15,557 nt of DNA from JAGWRA01 sp035534615 (lineage in GTDB: Bacteria; Acidobacteriota; Vicinamibacteria; Vicinamibacterales; CAVVIG01): assembly GCA_035534615.1 (NCBI GenBank), contig DATLRO010000003.1, forward strand, positions 1 to 15,557, given 5' to 3'. The number at the start of each line of letters is the position of its first letter. Position 1 is the first letter of the stretch. Position numbers and translations under genes: made by a program. Of the stretch, positions 1 through 5,594 are shown piece by piece. The notes under the pieces are model-generated. The model saw only the letters and a list, made by a program, of their open reading frames with translations, did no database searches and was not told where the DNA came from.

Positions 1-820
1 CGGGAAGGTGATCCGCTCTTATTCGAGTACCGATCCGGTGCTGAAGCCCGATCCCGCGCTCCATCCGAAGGCGTACAACAGGATCTGCGAGCAGGATCCG
101 ACGGCGCCGAACTGCCGCATGCCGCTGTACTGGCCGGCGCCTCAGATGGTCATCGCCACCCAGGAGGGGATGCACCGTTTCAGCTGGGATCTGCACTTCC
201 AGCCGATCGGTCCCGAGTCGCTCGCGGCGAGCGGTGCGCACGGGGTGCCCGGGCACACGTATCCGGAGCCGAACTCGCCGTGGGCGCCGCCGGGGCATTA
301 CACCGTGCGGCTCACGGTGGACGGCACGTCCTATACACAGCCGCTGACCCTGGTGCTGGATCCGCGGGTGAAGACACCGGCGGTCGCGCTCGCGCAGCTG
401 GCGCAGCTGTCGCGGGAGACGTACGACGGCGCGGTCGCCAGCCACGCGGCCTGGGAGCGGGCGCGCGGGCTGGTGAAGACGCTCGACGCCGCCGGCGGGG
501 CGGATGCGGCGGCGTTCAAAGCGAAGGTCGAGGCGGTGGCGCCGGCGCCCAAGCCGCGCCCGGCCGGCTTCTTCTTCCGCAGACCCGCGCCCACGGGCCC
601 GCCGACGCTGAACGGCGTGAGCGGCGAGCTGATGGACGCGGCGATGGCCATGCAGAACGCGGATGTCGCGCCGACGGCGCGCGAGATCGCCGCGTGCACG
701 AAGGCGCGAACCCGGTCGCAGCAGGTGATGGCCGAGTGGCGGCAGCTCTCGACCACGGGGCTGGCGCAGCTCAATGCGAAGCGCCAGGCCGCCGGGCTGG
801 CGCCGATCCGGATTCCGTAA
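1..820 (+). CDS. C-terminal part of a secreted VPS10/sortilin-like BNR-repeat (glycosyl hydrolase-like) protein, 5' end outside window
   Basis: The frame is already open at base 2, and the GTG at 8 lies inside the fold, so this is the last ~272 residues of a longer protein. The visible part has the architecture seen after the beta-propeller in bacterial VPS10/sortilin-type BNR proteins. There is a region with 'HRFSWDLHFQP', then 'WAPPGHYTVRLTVDG' and 'QPLTLVLDPRVKTP' (an Ig-like beta-sandwich), then an Ala-rich helical tail from about residue 125 to the end containing a Pro-rich stretch (PAPKPRPAGFFFRRPAP). Members of this family are large exported proteins common in Acidobacteriota. Substrate and enzymatic activity are not established for this group, and the 'glycosyl hydrolase' label is mostly inherited from propeller similarity. 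The gene ends normally with TAA and is followed by two hairpins. Family assignment rests on recalled motif style; the propeller itself cannot be seen. Confidence 0.75.
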   Translation, partial: GKVIRSYSSTDPVLKPDPALHPKAYNRICEQDPTAPNCRMPLYWPAPQMVIATQEGMHRFSWDLHFQPIGPESLAASGAHGVPGHTYPEPNSPWAPPGHYTVRLTVDGTSYTQPLTLVLDPRVKTPAVALAQLAQLSRETYDGAVASHAAWERARGLVKTLDAAGGADAAAFKAKVEAVAPAPKPRPAGFFFRRPAPTGPPTLNGVSGELMDAAMAMQNADVAPTAREIAACTKARTRSQQVMAEWRQLSTTGLAQLNAKRQAAGLAPIRIP

Positions 821-826
821 GGGGCA

Positions 827-849
827 GCCGCGGCGGTTCGAGCCGCGGC
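827..849 (+). terminator. GC-rich hairpin just after the first gene
   Basis: Two copies of GCCGCGGC (827-834 and 842-849), a self-complementary octamer, form an 8-bp stem with a 7-nt loop starting 6 bases after the TAA. No T-tract follows, so it may be a weak terminator or a 3'-end stabilising structure rather than a classic intrinsic terminator. Confidence 0.4.
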
Positions 850-870
850 GCCTGTCGGTTGCAGGCGGGA

Positions 871-902
871 GAGGCAGGCGGTCGCACATGACCGCCTGCC
901 TC
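871..902 (+). terminator. Perfect 13-bp stem-loop, probable terminator of the upstream gene
   Basis: GAGGCAGGCGGTC at 871-883 is exactly complementary to 890-902, with the 6-nt loop GCACAT. A 13-bp uninterrupted GC-rich stem 50 bases after a stop codon is the strongest hairpin I found in the window. It lacks a U-tract, so it may act with the preceding hairpin at 827-849, or be a mobile palindromic (REP-like) element. Confidence 0.5.
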
Positions 903-1025
903 GCGCGCCGTCTCGTCCCGCCACTTCGTCAGCCCGTCCCCTGCCGGACTCGAGCCACCGTCCCCCCGGCTGCCGGCGACGCCGACATTCTCAACCACCA
1001 GAAAGAGGCCAAAGGGGACCATATT

Positions 1026-1091
1026 GTGCGTCGTAGTCATGTGCGGTGTGCGCTCGCGGCGGCTGCTCTATTGTTCATCGTAAATAATTGA
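1026..1091 (+). CDS. 21-residue signal-peptide-like mini-ORF (possible 5' remnant of an exported protein)
   Basis: A GTG at 1026 is preceded by AAAGGGGA (1011-1018) at a good distance (7 nt). It encodes a 21-residue peptide with a basic start (MRRSHVRC) and a hydrophobic core (ALAAAALLFIV), then stops at TGA 1089-1091. That is the n- and h-region of a signal peptide or a single small membrane helix, with nothing following. It lies exactly where base composition drops from GC-rich to AT-rich. It could be a true small membrane peptide, a leader peptide, or the surviving 5' end of a gene whose body was deleted. I have no family match. Confidence 0.3.
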   Translation: MRRSHVRCALAAAALLFIVNN

Positions 1092-1396
1092 CCTCAAATG
1101 GCTTGATGGCACGTATCCCGGCTTGGATGTTGTCGCAGGCGCCCACGAGCAATTGCCGATGCGATTTTAGGTAATGTCAATAAACTGTTCATAATAAGTG
1201 TCTTACCGTCTATATCGATTGCCGTGACAGACCTGGTGACAGCCTTGCAAGCGGAAGAGCTGTTCTGCTCTGTGTTGTGCTTTATTGACATGAGTTGGCC
1301 TCTCAATAACCAGGCTCGGCAGAATGTCCTGGGCGAGAGGACGGACGGCGACTCCAGGCGATGGTCGTCGATTCGACACCCGAAGGGGGGAAACCG
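1092..1396 (+). promoter_or_regulatory. AT-rich intergenic leader upstream of the S8 protease
   Basis: About 300 bp with no convincing gene, clearly richer in A/T (especially 1080-1310) than anything else in the window. It is the likely promoter and 5' leader of the protease. Visible elements are CATAAT at 1190-1195 and TATATC at 1211-1216 (the latter 17 bp after TTCATA), a direct repeat GTGACAG (1224-1230 and 1236-1242), a small hairpin AGAGC/GCTCT (1256-1260 and 1267-1271), a perfect -35-like TTGACA at 1285-1290 without a good -10, and a possible CCTGG/CCAGG pairing (1328-1332 with 1354-1358). I cannot pick one promoter with confidence. Confidence 0.4.
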
Positions 1397-3220
1397 GTGA
1401 AACACGTTCAATCGCTCGCCATTGCGGCGCTGGCGCTGGCGCTGTCAGTCGGTGTTCCGCACGCGTACGCGGCGGGACCCGGCGGACAGGGGCCAGCGAA
1501 TGGCAAGCTCGATCGGCACTTGCAGCACATCCTGCAAGCCGGGCCAACGGGCAAGAGCACGTCGATCATTGTCCACTTCAAGCGCGGCCAGGACTGGACC
1601 GTCTACCAGCACCTGCTGCAGCAGGGGGCGAAGGTCACTGCTTACTATCCCCGCCTGCACGCACTCGCGGTGACCGTGAGCGATGGCGACCTGGCCAACC
1701 TGGCCGGTAACGCGGATGTGACCGACGTGTCGACGGATGCGAAGGTGCAGGCGACCGGCGGTCCGGGCGGTCCCGGCGGTCCGGGTGGTCCGGGCGGTCC
1801 CGGTGGTCTGGGGCAGGCGCCTGCCGACACGCTCCGCGCCGACCTGGGCCTCGACGCGGCAACGGTTGTCGACGGCAGCGGGATCGGGGTCGCCCTGATC
1901 GATTCAGGCCTTCAGCCGTCGGCAGACATCGACGCGTCGCGGATCACCGCGTTCTACGATTTCACCAGGGGCGGGATCCTCACGACGCCCTCCGACCACT
2001 TCGGCCACGGCACGCATGTGGCGGGTCTGATCGGCGGCACGGGGGCCGAATCAGGCGGGCAGTATGCGGGCGTGGCGCCTGGCGTGGACTTCGTGGTCTG
2101 CAAGGTGCTGAAGGGCAACGGCGCGGGCGATACGAGCAACGTGATCGCGGCGCTGCAGTTCATCACCGCCAACAAGGACGCGCTGGGCGTCCAGGTGGTC
2201 AACATGTCGCTCGGCCATCCGCCGTATGAAGATGCGGCGACCGACCCGCTCGATCAGGCGGTCGAGCAGGCCGTGCAGGCCGGTCTGATCGTGGTGACCT
2301 CGGCCGGCAACTACGGCGTCAATCCGCAGACGGGCCAGGTCGGCTACGCCGGCATCGCCGTGCCGGGCAACGCCCCCGACGCGCTGACGGTCGGGGCGGC
2401 GATGACCCAGGACACAACGACGCGCACGGACGATCGCGTCGCGCCGTACAGCTCGCGCGGGCCGACGTGGTACGACGGCTTCGCGAAGCCGGACGTGGTG
2501 GCGCCGGGCAACATGCTGGCGTCTGACGCCGCCCCGGGTTCCTATCTTCTGAACGAACTGACCGCCCTGTCCACGCCGCATCCGGGACAGTCAGCGATGC
2601 ACCTCCTGGTCGGCGAGAACTACATGAAACTGTGCGGCACCAGCATGGCGGCCGGCGTGACGACCGGCGTCGTGGCGCTGATGCTGCAGGCGCACGAACT
2701 GGTGGAGCCGAACACCCCGCAGCTGACGGCGCACGCCGTGAAGGCGATTCTTGAATTCACCGCCACGTCGCTCAGCGACGATAGCGGGAACCCGTATGAC
2801 CCGCTGACGCAGGGCGCCGGAGAGATCAACGGCGCGGGTGCCGTTGCGCTGGGCGAGGCGATCGACACCACGCGGCCGGTCGGATCGTACTGGCTGATGT
2901 CGCCGGTCACACCGTCGACGACCACGGCCGACGGCCAGACGTGGAACTGGACCCAGAACATCGTCTGGGGCAGCAACATCGTGTGGGGCAGCTCGGTCTA
3001 CACGAACTCGTCCGCCTGGGCGAACAACATCGTCTGGGGCAACAACGTGGTCTGGGGCAGCAACATCGTCTGGGGTAACAACGTCGTCTGGGGCAACAAC
3101 ATTGTCTGGGGCGAGAACATCGTCTGGGGCAACAACATTATCTGGGGCGAGAACATTGTCTGGGGCGAGAATATCGTCTGGGGCAACAACATCGTCTGGG
3201 GTGCGGTTCCGAGCTTCTGA
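1397..3220 (+). CDS. Exported subtilisin-like (S8) serine protease with C-terminal NxVWGx hexad repeats
   Basis: 607 residues starting at GTG 1397, chosen because GAAGGGGGG (1382-1390) sits just upstream and the start opens directly into a signal peptide (basic MKHVQS, hydrophobic core, cut near A26). An ATG at 1361 would put 12 charged residues before it. Residues ~40-118 look like an I9-type propeptide. At 121-137 there is a collagen-like Gly-Gly-Pro run between propeptide and protease. The catalytic domain has Asp169 (VALIDSG), His204 (GHGTHVAG), oxyanion Asn305 (SAGN) and Ser416 (GTSMAAG), so all key residues are present. After ~residue 520 come 12 hexads of the form N-I/V-V-W-G-x, ending six residues before the stop codon. 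It should be secreted and self-processed, cleaving extracellular protein. The repeat tail may be an adhesive or structural surface domain; its function is unknown. A GNAT gene follows 27 bp downstream, suggesting one operon. Confidence 0.95.
   Translation: MKHVQSLAIAALALALSVGVPHAYAAGPGGQGPANGKLDRHLQHILQAGPTGKSTSIIVHFKRGQDWTVYQHLLQQGAKVTAYYPRLHALAVTVSDGDLANLAGNADVTDVSTDAKVQATGGPGGPGGPGGPGGPGGLGQAPADTLRADLGLDAATVVDGSGIGVALIDSGLQPSADIDASRITAFYDFTRGGILTTPSDHFGHGTHVAGLIGGTGAESGGQYAGVAPGVDFVVCKVLKGNGAGDTSNVIAALQFITANKDALGVQVVNMSLGHPPYEDAATDPLDQAVEQAVQAGLIVVTSAGNYGVNPQTGQVGYAGIAVPGNAPDALTVGAAMTQDTTTRTDDRVAPYSSRGPTWYDGFAKPDVVAPGNMLASDAAPGSYLLNELTALSTPHPGQSAMHLLVGENYMKLCGTSMAAGVTTGVVALMLQAHELVEPNTPQLTAHAVKAILEFTATSLSDDSGNPYDPLTQGAGEINGAGAVALGEAIDTTRPVGSYWLMSPVTPSTTTADGQTWNWTQNIVWGSNIVWGSSVYTNSSAWANNIVWGNNVVWGSNIVWGNNVVWGNNIVWGENIVWGNNIIWGENIVWGENIVWGNNIVWGAVPSF
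1757..1807 (+). repeat. Tandem repeat encoding a Gly-Gly-Pro (collagen-like) linker
   Basis: Inside the protease gene, codons 121-137 read as repeated GGT/GGC-GGT-CCG/CCC units, giving five Gly-Gly-Pro triplets and a final Gly-Gly. The near-identical 9-base units are prone to slippage, so copy number may vary between strains. It lies between the propeptide and the catalytic domain. Confidence 0.85.
2957..3205 (+). repeat. 18-bp tandem repeat encoding 12 NxVWGx hexapeptides
   Basis: Two hexads (2957-2992), an 11-residue degenerate spacer (SVYTNSSAWAN, 2993-3025), then ten uninterrupted hexads (3026-3205). The consensus codons are AAC-ATC-GTC-TGG-GGC-AAC. Position 1 is Asn, 2 is Ile/Val, 3 is Val or Ile, 4 is always Trp, 5 always Gly, and 6 is Asn/Ser/Glu/Ala. 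The DNA units are nearly identical, indicating recent expansion or gene-conversion-like homogenisation. Confidence 0.95.
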
Positions 3221-3247
3221 CTTTCCCCTGAGAACATGGAGGGCACA

Positions 3248-3919
3248 ATGGAAATCATGCCTTACCAGCTCGATGGGGACGTGGAAGCGCTCGCCTCAGT
3301 CACGCTCGAGACGGGCACGGGAACTGTCACCTCGGACTGGCGTGAAAAGCTGCCGACGCTGGCAGGCCGCCAGGTTACTCTTCGGCAGCTTCGGCTCGAC
3401 GACGCCGAGTCGCTGCTGACGATGCTGACAACCGAGGAAGTGACCCGGTTCATCTCCCCGCCCCCGACGACGGTGGAGGGGTTCCGGCGGTTCATCGAGT
3501 GGACCCGCGAGGAGCAGGCAGCGGGACGGTACTGCTGCTTCGCGGTGGTGCCCAAGGGGACCGACATCGCCGTGGGCCTCTTCCAGGTCAGGTCGCTCGA
3601 ACCGGAGTTCGGGACGGCCGAGTGGGGCTTCATCCTGGGGTCGCCGTACTGGGGCTCGGGGATGTTCGTTGACGGAGCGCGTCAGGTTGTCGACTTTGCC
3701 TTCAAGACCCTCGGGGTCCACCGGCTGGAAGCCCGGGCGGCGGTTCGGAACGGCCGGGGCAACGGCGCGCTTCGCAAGCTCGGCGCGGTGCAGGAAGGGG
3801 TGCTGCGGCGCTCGTTCCTCCGCCGCGGCGAGTACCTGGACCAGGTCATCTGGGCTATTCTGGCCGACGACTGGCAGCAGACGACGACGGTCCGGGAAGG
3901 GCCGATGACGGTTCACTAA
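3248..3919 (+). CDS. GNAT-family N-acetyltransferase (RimJ/RimL-like)
   Basis: 223 residues from ATG 3248, which has GGAGGG at 3238-3243. An in-frame ATG at 3236 overlaps that ribosome site and is less likely. Residues ~41-205 form an Acetyltransf_3-type domain: 'RQVTLRQLRLDDAESLL' start, 'TAEWGFILGSPYWGSGMF' (the motif-A region that binds acetyl-CoA), 'GVHRLEARAAVRNGRGNGAL' and 'KLGAVQEGVLRRSF' typical of RimJ/RimL and related enzymes. The first ~35 residues are an extra, non-conserved N-terminal segment. It is expected to be cytoplasmic and to transfer acetyl from acetyl-CoA to an amine (protein N-terminus, small molecule or peptide); the substrate cannot be told. No signal peptide is present although the upstream partner is exported. 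The 27-bp gap and same strand suggest co-transcription with the protease. Confidence 0.9.
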   Translation: MEIMPYQLDGDVEALASVTLETGTGTVTSDWREKLPTLAGRQVTLRQLRLDDAESLLTMLTTEEVTRFISPPPTTVEGFRRFIEWTREEQAAGRYCCFAVVPKGTDIAVGLFQVRSLEPEFGTAEWGFILGSPYWGSGMFVDGARQVVDFAFKTLGVHRLEARAAVRNGRGNGALRKLGAVQEGVLRRSFLRRGEYLDQVIWAILADDWQQTTTVREGPMTVH

Positions 3920-3949
3920 AGGAGGACGACCCGCGTTCGGATTGCAGGC

Positions 3950-3983
3950 GCGCAGGGCGTGGGCCCGAAGCCAGGCCCTGCGC
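3950..3983 (+). terminator. 9-bp stem-loop after the acetyltransferase
   Basis: GCGCAGGGC (3950-3958) pairs perfectly with GCCCTGCGC (3975-3983), with an inner TGG/CCA pairing (3960-3962 with 3971-3973). It begins 31 bases after the GNAT stop. No T-run follows, so termination is plausible but unproven. Confidence 0.45.
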
Positions 3984-4012
3984 CGCCGCTCGAACACGTG
4001 CTGACACCCGTC

Positions 4013-4024
4013 ACGACCGGTCGG
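4013..4024. promoter_or_regulatory. Possible TetR-type operator half-palindrome upstream of the dehydrogenase promoter
   Basis: ACGACCGGTCGG matches 11 of the 12 core bases (CCGACCGGTCGG) of the perfect palindrome that controls the tetR operon at 14374-14391. It lies about 50 bases before the -35 box of the dehydrogenase promoter. CG-rich palindromes arise by chance in such DNA, so this is tentative. Confidence 0.2.
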
Positions 4025-4075
4025 CGAGGCGTTCCCGCCCGATGACCTGCCAGCGAGCCACGGTTGCCAAAGCGG

Positions 4076-4104
4076 TTGAACACGCCTTGGCAGCAGGCTA
4101 CACT
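4076..4104 (+). promoter_or_regulatory. Sigma-70-type promoter of the short-chain dehydrogenase
   Basis: TTGAAC (4076-4081) and TACACT (4099-4104) are separated by exactly 17 bp. Transcription should start near 4111, giving a leader of about 78 nt. The 12 bases TACACTCCGGCC recur identically at the promoter at 8579-8607. Confidence 0.7.
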
Positions 4105-4188
4105 CCGGCCCTCACGTCAACGAATGCACCAATCGCCCGGTGACGCACCTATTGCGTGTGGACGCGGAACCGGGAATGGAGCGTGGAC

Positions 4189-4962
4189 ATGCCTGAGGAT
4201 CTCACCGGCAAAGTGGCCTTCGTCAGCGGCGGAAATTCTGGAGTTGGCCGGGCAGCCGCAGAACAATTGTGCCGGCGCGGCGCGCGTGTCGTCGTCACCG
4301 GGCGGGATCGCCGGCGCGGCGCGGAGACGGAGCAGGCGCTGACCAGGGCCGGCGGCGACGCGCGGTTCATCGAGATGGAGGCGGCGTCCGAAGAGAGCAT
4401 CCGCAGCGCAGTCGGCGCGGCGGTCCGGCAGTTCGGCGGTCTGGATTTTCTGGTCAACAACGCTGCGTACGAGGGCCCTGTCGGGCCGATTCTGGATCTC
4501 AGCGAGCAGGCCTGCGACGAAGTGCTGGCGACGAACGTCAAGGGCCCGATGATGGCGGCACGGCACGCCATCCCGCGCATGCTCGAGCGGGGCGGTGGGT
4601 GCATCGTGAACGTGGCCTCGTTCCTCGGCACCATTCCCTTTCCGGACAATCCGGCGTACGGCGCCAGCAAGGCGGCGCTGATTCACTTCACGCGTTCGCT
4701 GGCCGCCGGCTACGGCGCCCAGGGCATCCGCTGCTATGCCGTCTGTCCGTACATCACCGACACGCCGATGATCGAGCGCGTCACCGGCGGCAACGCCGAC
4801 GTCCGCCGGCAGCTCGCGAGCTTGAACCCCAGCGGCCGGATTGCCAGCCCGGGGGACATTGCGGGGGCGATTGTGAAGCTGTTGTCAGGCGAGGTGCTGG
4901 TTGACGAAGGTGGCGCGGTGCTCGTCGATGCCGGCGGCGCGACGGCGTCCGCTGGCAGGTGA
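4189..4962 (+). CDS. Classical short-chain dehydrogenase/reductase (SDR)
   Basis: 257 residues from ATG 4189; GGAG at 4178-4181 supports this start over in-frame GTGs at 4156 and 4183. It shows the full classical SDR set: the nucleotide-binding motif at 13-20 (SGGNSGVG, with Ser in place of the usual first Thr), NNAA at 90-93, and the catalytic tetrad Asn116 / Ser144 / Tyr157 / Lys161 (VASF and YGASK). The length is normal for the family. Arg at 39-43 (GRDRRR) after beta-2 suggests NADP(H) preference. It is soluble and cytoplasmic, and oxidises or reduces a carbonyl/alcohol; the substrate cannot be inferred. It has its own promoter and is not tightly linked to the GNAT gene. Its TGA overlaps a GTG start of a following short ORF (GTGA at 4959-4962). 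Confidence 0.93.
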   Translation: MPEDLTGKVAFVSGGNSGVGRAAAEQLCRRGARVVVTGRDRRRGAETEQALTRAGGDARFIEMEAASEESIRSAVGAAVRQFGGLDFLVNNAAYEGPVGPILDLSEQACDEVLATNVKGPMMAARHAIPRMLERGGGCIVNVASFLGTIPFPDNPAYGASKAALIHFTRSLAAGYGAQGIRCYAVCPYITDTPMIERVTGGNADVRRQLASLNPSGRIASPGDIAGAIVKLLSGEVLVDEGGAVLVDAGGATASAGR

Positions 4963-5174
4963 GACAAACTCGTCAGAGAACTGCCGCCGGGCGGTCGTAC
5001 GCCTTCACGATTCCTGCCGGAGCGAGTCAGAGCTGGACCGAGGGGTTCACCGTGGACTACGCGACCACGGTCACCTGGACGGCGACAGCCAACGCTGAGC
5101 ACGACGTGAACCCGGGCAATAACAGTGTTACGGCGACCACCGAGGTGTTCGGACAGGGTGGAGGTCGTCGGTAG
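4959..5174 (+). pseudogene. Orphan C-terminal fragment of a secreted beta-sandwich (DUF11/CARDB-like) protein
   Basis: A 71-codon frame from GTG 4959 to TAG 5174. From about residue 10 it reads like the end of an extracellular beta-sandwich repeat: 'YAFTIPAGASQSWTEGFTV' followed by 'TWTATANAEHDVNPGNNSV' and 'TATTEVF', the Asn-Pro-Gly-Asn-Asn pattern being typical of DUF11/CARDB-like domains. There is no signal peptide and no room for the rest of a domain, since the SDR gene occupies the upstream DNA. I read it as the surviving 3' end of a larger exported protein, fused behind the SDR. The GTGA overlap with the SDR stop could let it be translated by coupling, so a live small protein is not excluded. 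The family call is a recalled pattern match on ~50 residues. Confidence 0.45.
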
Positions 5175-5580
5175 GAAAGGCCGCGTCCGGCCGGCGTTCC
5201 GATTGCTGCACGGCGCCGGGCAGCAGGGGATCGAACGCCGGCCGGCGAACGATATGCCGCGGGACTGTTCGAGCGATATGTGCTCCCCGGCCCGTCCGCA
5301 CTCCTCCCAGGTCGGCGACCGCGGTATCCCGGACCAGCTGCGCATTTCGTGCACGCCAAGCGGGCCCAACCTGCCGTTCATGACGCGCCTCGATTCGACG
5401 AGCAGGAGGTGGGATCGACCCGCCGGATGGCGACGAGCCGCGTGGCGCCGAGGGCGCGGGCGCGCCCCGGGAGGTTCGCGGCTCCGCCGGGCCGGCAGGG
5501 GACGTTTGACGGATAATGGGGCTGGCGGTCCCGGGCGGTGAACGCAGCGCGGGCCGGCCCATGCGGCGACGAGTCACCCT
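5175..5580. other. About 400 bp without a recognisable gene
   Basis: Long open frames exist on both strands but they are Arg/Pro/Gly-rich, mutually overlapping and match nothing I know; this is what high-GC non-coding DNA gives. GATAAT at 5512-5517 overlaps TTGACG (5506-5511) and has no partner box. The only clear functional element is the ribosome site of the TPR gene at its end. Confidence 0.5.
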
Positions 5581-5594
5581 GAGGGAAGGGTTCC

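Noticed and set aside
1285..1313. TTGACA at 1285-1290 as the promoter of the protease
   Set aside because: Perfect -35 hexamer, but nothing resembling a -10 box at 15-19 bp downstream.
1192..1396. A riboswitch (for example cyclic-di-GMP type) in the AT-rich leader
   Set aside because: No conserved core motifs of known classes could be found; only small unlinked repeats and hairpins.
1757..1807. CRISPR-like or non-coding repeats in the protease gene (also 2957-3205)
   Set aside because: Units are in frame, contiguous without spacers, and encode clean peptide repeats.
5506..5517. TTGACG/GATAAT as a promoter of the TPR gene
   Set aside because: The two boxes overlap and neither has a partner at proper spacing.
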